From Methanoculleus formosensis (GTDB lineage: Archaea; Halobacteriota; Methanomicrobia; Methanomicrobiales; Methanoculleaceae), in assembly GCF_025384765.1 (NCBI RefSeq), contig NZ_VHLL01000011.1:1-55989 (forward strand): DNA of 55,989 nt, read 5' to 3'. Shown piece after piece: positions 52,615-55,989 of this stretch. How positions within the stretch are numbered: position 1 is the stretch's first letter; the number at the start of each line of letters is the position of its first letter. Below the pieces are notes generated by a model, which was not told where the DNA came from, did no database searches, and worked only from the letters and a program-made list of their open reading frames with translations. The translations under genes and the position numbers were made by a program.

Positions 52615-53550
52615 ATGCGCTACATCGTCACGGGCGGGGCAGGGTTCATTGGGTCCAACCTCGCAGAGCAGCTGGTGCGCGACGGTCACGAAGTCGTAAT
52701 CTTCGACGACCTCTCCGCCGGGCGGCGGGAAAACATCGAGCATCTCCTGATTCACCCCCGGGTGTCGTTCTTCGAGGGGAGCGTCACCGACCTTGCCCTG
52801 CTCATCGACGCCTGCGCCGGGGCGGACGGTATCTTCCACCAGGCGGCCGTCGCTTCTGTTCCCCGGTCTGTGGCAAACCCCCTGGAGACGAACGAAGTGA
52901 ACGTGGCCGGAACCCTGAACGTCCTCTGGGCGGCAAAAGAGTGCGGCGTCCCGACGGTCGTGGCGGCATCCACCTCTGCGATCTACGGCGACGATCCGGT
53001 CTTCCCAAAAATCGAGACGATGGCGCCGGGGCCGCTCTCCCCCTATGCGGCCTCGAAACTCGCAGGCGAATACTACGGGAGCGTTTTCGCCGACCTCTAC
53101 GGTGTCCGGACGGTATTCTTGCGCTACTTCAATGTCTTCGGCCCCCGGCAGGACCCGAACTCCGAGTATGCGGCGGTGATCCCGAAGTTCATCACCCGCC
53201 TGCTCGAGGATAAGTCGCCAATCATCTACGGCGATGGGGAGCAGACCCGCGACTTCATCTCTGTCGCCGACGTGGCGCGGGCGAACATCCTGGCGATGGA
53301 GGGCGATGCCTCCGGTGTCTTCAACATCGCCGGGGGCAGCCGGATCAGCCTGAACCACCTTGCGTCCATTCTCATGGAGATCACCGGCATACACCGCCGG
53401 CCGATATACGAACCGCCGCGGGCGGGGGACGTGCGCGATTCGCTCGCCGACATATCCCGGGCAGGTGAGGCCTTCGGGTTCTCTCCACGCTCCACGCTTG
53501 AAGCGGGGCTCCGCGAAACCGTGGCGTGGTTCAGGGACGCTGATCGGTAA
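52615..53550 (+). CDS. NAD-dependent sugar-nucleotide epimerase/dehydratase
   Basis: A 311-residue extended SDR enzyme, MRYIVTGGAGFIGSNLAEQL, with TSAIYGDDP and PYAASKLAGEYYG providing the Tyr-x3-Lys pair. GDGEQTRDFISVADVA is the sugar-nucleotide region. It is most like UDP-glucose/GlcNAc 4-epimerases, and differs from the copy at 2347. No ribosome site precedes ATG, so the message may be leaderless. It begins the run of sugar genes ending with ManC. Confidence 0.9.
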   Translation: MRYIVTGGAGFIGSNLAEQLVRDGHEVVIFDDLSAGRRENIEHLLIHPRVSFFEGSVTDLALLIDACAGADGIFHQAAVASVPRSVANPLETNEVNVAGTLNVLWAAKECGVPTVVAASTSAIYGDDPVFPKIETMAPGPLSPYAASKLAGEYYGSVFADLYGVRTVFLRYFNVFGPRQDPNSEYAAVIPKFITRLLEDKSPIIYGDGEQTRDFISVADVARANILAMEGDASGVFNIAGGSRISLNHLASILMEITGIHRRPIYEPPRAGDVRDSLADISRAGEAFGFSPRSTLEAGLRETVAWFRDADR

Positions 53551-53618
53551 CCGCTCCTGTGAGAACCCGTCGGTCGATCCGGGGTCGCTACGCTCCCGGG
53601 CACGGGAGGTGCAGGAAC

Positions 53619-53628
53619 CTATATATTG
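53619..53628 (+). promoter_or_regulatory. TATA box before TPR gene
   Basis: CTATATATTG lies about 40 bases before ATG 53663, with ribosome site GAGGTGA at 53650-53656. Confidence 0.7.
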
Positions 53629-53662
53629 TTACTCCACAGTAAAGGGGGCGAGGTGAAGACGT

Positions 53663-54106
53663 ATGCCCCAATTGGTTACACCGGAGACGCCCCGTAAGGG
53701 CAATGGCAGAGATACGTCACGGGCGTACAGCCACGTCGCCACGGAGGGTCCGCATGACCCGGCCGCCCTGAACAACCGGGGTGTGGCGCTTGAGAGGCAG
53801 GGACGCTACGAAGAAGCGCTCGCTGCATTCAGTGCGGCAATACTCTGCGACAACGATGATGTCTATGCCTGGAACAACCGGGCGGTGATCCTCGCCCGGC
53901 TCGATCGCCCCCAGGAAGCGGCCCTTGCGTGCAGGCAGGCGCTCACGATCGACCGGTCGTGCATCTTCGCTCTGGTGACATACGGCATGGTGCTCGGGAG
54001 GCTCGGGGACTACCGTGAGGCGGAACACGCCCTTGCGGTCGCAGAAGACCTCGACCCGCAGGCCCGGGCGCTGTACCCCGGGAACTCGACGATGACACGG
54101 GCTTGA
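53663..54106 (+). CDS. Small TPR-repeat protein
   Basis: A 147-residue protein with about three TPR units: ALNNRGVALERQGRYEEAL, AWNNRAVILARLDRPQEAAL and ALVTYGMVLGRLGDYREAE. The first 30 residues are basic and disordered-looking. It should mediate protein contacts. It has its own promoter and a T7 stop (54123-54129), so it is monocistronic. Confidence 0.85.
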   Translation: MPQLVTPETPRKGNGRDTSRAYSHVATEGPHDPAALNNRGVALERQGRYEEALAAFSAAILCDNDDVYAWNNRAVILARLDRPQEAALACRQALTIDRSCIFALVTYGMVLGRLGDYREAEHALAVAEDLDPQARALYPGNSTMTRA

Positions 54107-54122
54107 TCGAGCAGGAACACTC

Positions 54123-54129
54123 TTTTTTT
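54123..54129 (+). terminator. T-run after TPR gene
   Basis: Seven Ts 17 bases past the stop codon. Confidence 0.5.
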
Positions 54130-54205
54130 CCGGGGTCCGGAGCCCGATATATTCCCGGGCGCGATACGGTCCGCCAGGTTCGTCCGAACTCCTGGAGAAC
54201 CTTAC

Positions 54206-54215
54206 GCTTTTATCC
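54206..54215 (+). promoter_or_regulatory. TATA box before manC
   Basis: GCTTTTATCC lies about 55 bases before ATG 54267, with transcription expected near 54237. Confidence 0.5.
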
Positions 54216-54266
54216 TCCCTGCTGCATAACGTACACAATCGAGTGCCTCCGGCACGGAGTCATCCC

Positions 54267-55619
54267 ATGAAGACGCTCATACTTGCAGGCGGGAGCGGCA
54301 CCCGCCTCTTCCCCCTCTCACGGGAACACTATCCGAAACAGTTCATCCCGCTCGTCGACGACGAGTCTCTCTTCCAGAAGACCGTGAAGAGGTCGCTCCT
54401 CTTCTCCTCGCCCCAGGAGATCGCCATCGTCACCAACACCGACCACAAGTTCCTGGTCAGAGACCAGCTCGCCGCCATCGGGTGCGACTGCCGTGTCCTC
54501 GTGGAGCCGGTGGGCAGGAACACCCTGCCGGCGATCTACTACGGCGTCCGCGAGATCGCCCGGGAGGACGGGCCGGAGACGGTCGCGGTTCTCCCCTCGG
54601 ATCACCTGATCACCGCGACGGGGCAGTTCCGCGACGCATTCCGCCGGGCGGAGCGGCTTACCAAGGACTACCTGGTGGTCTTCGGGGTGCGGCCGACCTT
54701 GCCCCACACCGGATACGGCTATATCCGCCCCGGCGAGCCTCTCGCGGACGGCTCGCTCGTGGACGCCTTCGTCGAGAAGCCGGACCTCTCCACCGCAGAG
54801 CGGTATGTCGCCGACGGCTACCTCTGGAACTCCGGGATGTTCTGTTTCGACGCCGGCCTCTTCCTCTCCGAGTGCGAGGCGTGCGCGCCGGAGGTGGCCC
54901 GGGCGTTCGATCTCCCCGTAGGGGAGGCCTACGGCGCAACCCCCGCTCTCTCCATTGACTACGGGATCATGGAGAAGACGCGGCGGGCGGCGGTCGTGCC
55001 GCTTGAGTGCGACTGGAGCGATGTGGGAAATTTCGACGCGCTTTATGCCGCTCTCCCAAAGAACGGTAACGGTAACGCGGTCAGGGGCGAGCATATCGGG
55101 ATCGACTCCTCCGAAAACCTGATCATCGCCGACCGCCTGGTCGCCACCGTCGGGGTCCACGATCTTGCCATCGTCGAGACGAAGGACGCGATCCTGGTTG
55201 CCGATCGGGACGAGGCCCAGCGTGTGGGCGAGATCGCAAAGGCTCTCCGCGAGAAGGGGGACTCACGTGCGCTCTTCCACACGCAGGTCCACCGGCCCTG
55301 GGGGTCCTACACGAACCTGGAGGAGGGGCAGTCATACAAGATCAAGCGGGTCACCGTTCCCCCGAAACGGCGCCTCTCCCTCCAGATGCACCACCACCGT
55401 TCCGAGCACTGGGTGGTCGTCACCGGGTGCGCCGAGGTGACGATCGGCGATGCGACCTACCTTCTGCGGAACGGCGAGTCCACGTTCGTCCCGGCGGGGA
55501 CCATCCACCGGCTCGCGAACCCCGGCCTCCTGCCGCTCGAACTGATCGAGGTGCAGATCGGGGAGTATACCGGCGAGGACGACATCGTCCGGTACGAGGA
55601 CGACTTCGAGCGAGCGTGA
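54267..55619 (+). CDS. manC: Mannose-1-phosphate guanylyltransferase/mannose-6-phosphate isomerase
   Basis: A 450-residue bifunctional enzyme. Residues 1-340 are the nucleotidyltransferase: LAGGSGTRLFPLSREHYPKQF at the start, LPSDHLITATGQF, and FVEKPDLSTAERY. The C-terminal cupin (from about 345) carries HRPWGSYTNLEEG, QMHHHRSEHWVVVTG and FVPAGTIHRLANPG, the isomerase metal site. It makes GDP-mannose for surface glycans. I chose ATG 54267 with GGAG upstream; an upstream start at 54243 adds eight residues. Confidence 0.94.
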   Translation: MKTLILAGGSGTRLFPLSREHYPKQFIPLVDDESLFQKTVKRSLLFSSPQEIAIVTNTDHKFLVRDQLAAIGCDCRVLVEPVGRNTLPAIYYGVREIAREDGPETVAVLPSDHLITATGQFRDAFRRAERLTKDYLVVFGVRPTLPHTGYGYIRPGEPLADGSLVDAFVEKPDLSTAERYVADGYLWNSGMFCFDAGLFLSECEACAPEVARAFDLPVGEAYGATPALSIDYGIMEKTRRAAVVPLECDWSDVGNFDALYAALPKNGNGNAVRGEHIGIDSSENLIIADRLVATVGVHDLAIVETKDAILVADRDEAQRVGEIAKALREKGDSRALFHTQVHRPWGSYTNLEEGQSYKIKRVTVPPKRRLSLQMHHHRSEHWVVVTGCAEVTIGDATYLLRNGESTFVPAGTIHRLANPGLLPLELIEVQIGEYTGEDDIVRYEDDFERA

Positions 55620-55744
55620 GCGGCCCGGGGCCGGTCCCCTTCCTCACCCCTTCTGCCTGCGAGCAAACCGATATAATCCCGCGGTACATAAAATATAGGA
55701 GCCGATGCCTGCAGTATCGGCGGTTCGAGTTCGTTTCTCTCGGC

Positions 55745-55817
55745 ACCCCCGTAGTGTAGTGGTCAATCATGCAGGACTTTGGATCCGGCGACGGCGGTTC
55801 GAATCCGCCCGGGGGTA
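55745..55817 (+). tRNA. tRNA-Gln (anticodon TTG)
   Basis: A 73-base tRNA without encoded CCA. Acceptor ACCCCCG pairs with CGGGGGT (55810-55816), discriminator A. The anticodon loop CTTTGGA places TTG at 55779-55781, and the T arm GGCGG-TTCGAAT-CCGCC is perfect. The anticodon stem has one A-G mismatch (55773 with 55787). A TATA-like ACATAAAATATA is at 55686-55697. Confidence 0.92.
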
Positions 55818-55840
55818 TCGGGTGCGGAGTTTAAATCCAT

Positions 55841-55989
55841 GAGGTCGCCCCAAAAAGATCTCCTGACCTTCAGGATACCCTAATCGGAGCGCTTAATCCC
55901 TAAGAGTCTGCCATCTGGACTATATTCTAGGTATTGATGGTGAAACGGCTTCCCATTGGGTATCGCCACTCGGGGGAGGGTCCGGGAGG
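55841..55989 (+). repeat. Long dispersed repeat, copy E, cut by window end
   Basis: Begins 24 bases after tRNA-Gln. It matches copy D closely, with GAAACGGCTTCCCATTGGG and TATCGCCACTCGGGGGAGGG at its end, and continues past the window. Confidence 0.85.

Noticed and set aside
51514-55817. Integrated virus or plasmid carrying the tyrosine recombinase and tRNA-Gln
   Set aside because: No phage, replication or conjugation genes are present; the genes between are ordinary sugar-metabolism genes and the recombinase resembles chromosomal XerA.

Overview
The window is a GC-rich archaeal chromosome segment from a methanogen. The evidence is a methanogenesis-marker protein (4539-5411), F420-type flavoenzymes, archaeal-type ribosomal proteins (L7Ae, S28e, L24e), EF-1alpha, a four-subunit pyruvate:ferredoxin oxidoreductase, archaeal cobalamin enzymes (CobZ, CobT), TATA-box promoters and an NrpR-type nitrogen operator. 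Gene content and GC-rich codon use point to Methanomicrobiales, most likely near Methanoculleus; the genus is an inference. I read 56 protein genes and one tRNA.

Layout. 1-5.4 kb: a truncated secreted CARDB protein, an archaeal phosphoglycerate mutase-like enzyme, a sugar-nucleotide epimerase, a DUF368 polyprenyl-phosphate transporter and methanogenesis marker 12. 5.5-9.1 kb: 6-phospho-3-hexuloisomerase, then porCDAB. 9.1-13.9 kb: a tightly packed minus-strand run (MarC, small membrane protein, nitrilase, YdjM-like protein, threonine synthase, secreted anchor protein, LysE exporter). 14.6-15.9 kb: L7Ae-S28e-L24e-Ndk operon. 16-20.9 kb: an operon for a surface lipid or glycan (FAD oxidoreductase, GT2, flippase-like protein, DUF2298 giant membrane protein). 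21-23.3 kb: a CetZ-like tubulin followed 9 bases later by a signal-peptide, coiled-coil, membrane-anchored protein. 24.3-27.6 kb: Agl23-like membrane glycosyltransferase, S10 and EF-1alpha. 27.7-31.4 kb: a small Cys-rich protein, a sulfite-reductase-like protein, and cobS-cobZ divergent from cobT. 31.4-34.3 kb: GMP synthase glutaminase, Cys-cluster protein, TraB family, nitroreductase. 34.5-36.1 kb: amt-glnK behind a double GGAA-N6-TTCC operator. 36.6-42 kb: F420 oxidoreductase, hexulose-phosphate synthase/RraA fusion, ACT protein and two PaaK-type CoA ligases. 42.4-50.1 kb: a stand-alone Cas1, acylphosphatase, a 1188-residue helical-repeat protein, GlmM, a MobB-MoaE fusion and a DUF5806-like protein. 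50.1-51.5 kb: a gene-poor region with candidate RNAs. 51.5-55.8 kb: XerA-type recombinase, epimerase, TPR protein, ManC and tRNA-Gln.

The most unusual items are (i) the solo Cas1, which has no CRISPR array or other cas gene here and has Ser at the position of the catalytic Glu; it sits tail to tail with an acylphosphatase/giant solenoid operon; (ii) a family of roughly 185-200-base foldback elements with two strong GC hairpins, present three times, with the core inverted in one copy, plus two copies of a related longer repeat; (iii) the CetZ/membrane-anchor pair; (iv) two TATA-preceded, hairpin-rich stretches with no convincing ORF that may be noncoding RNAs. All assignments come from reading motifs and gene context; no database search was run.
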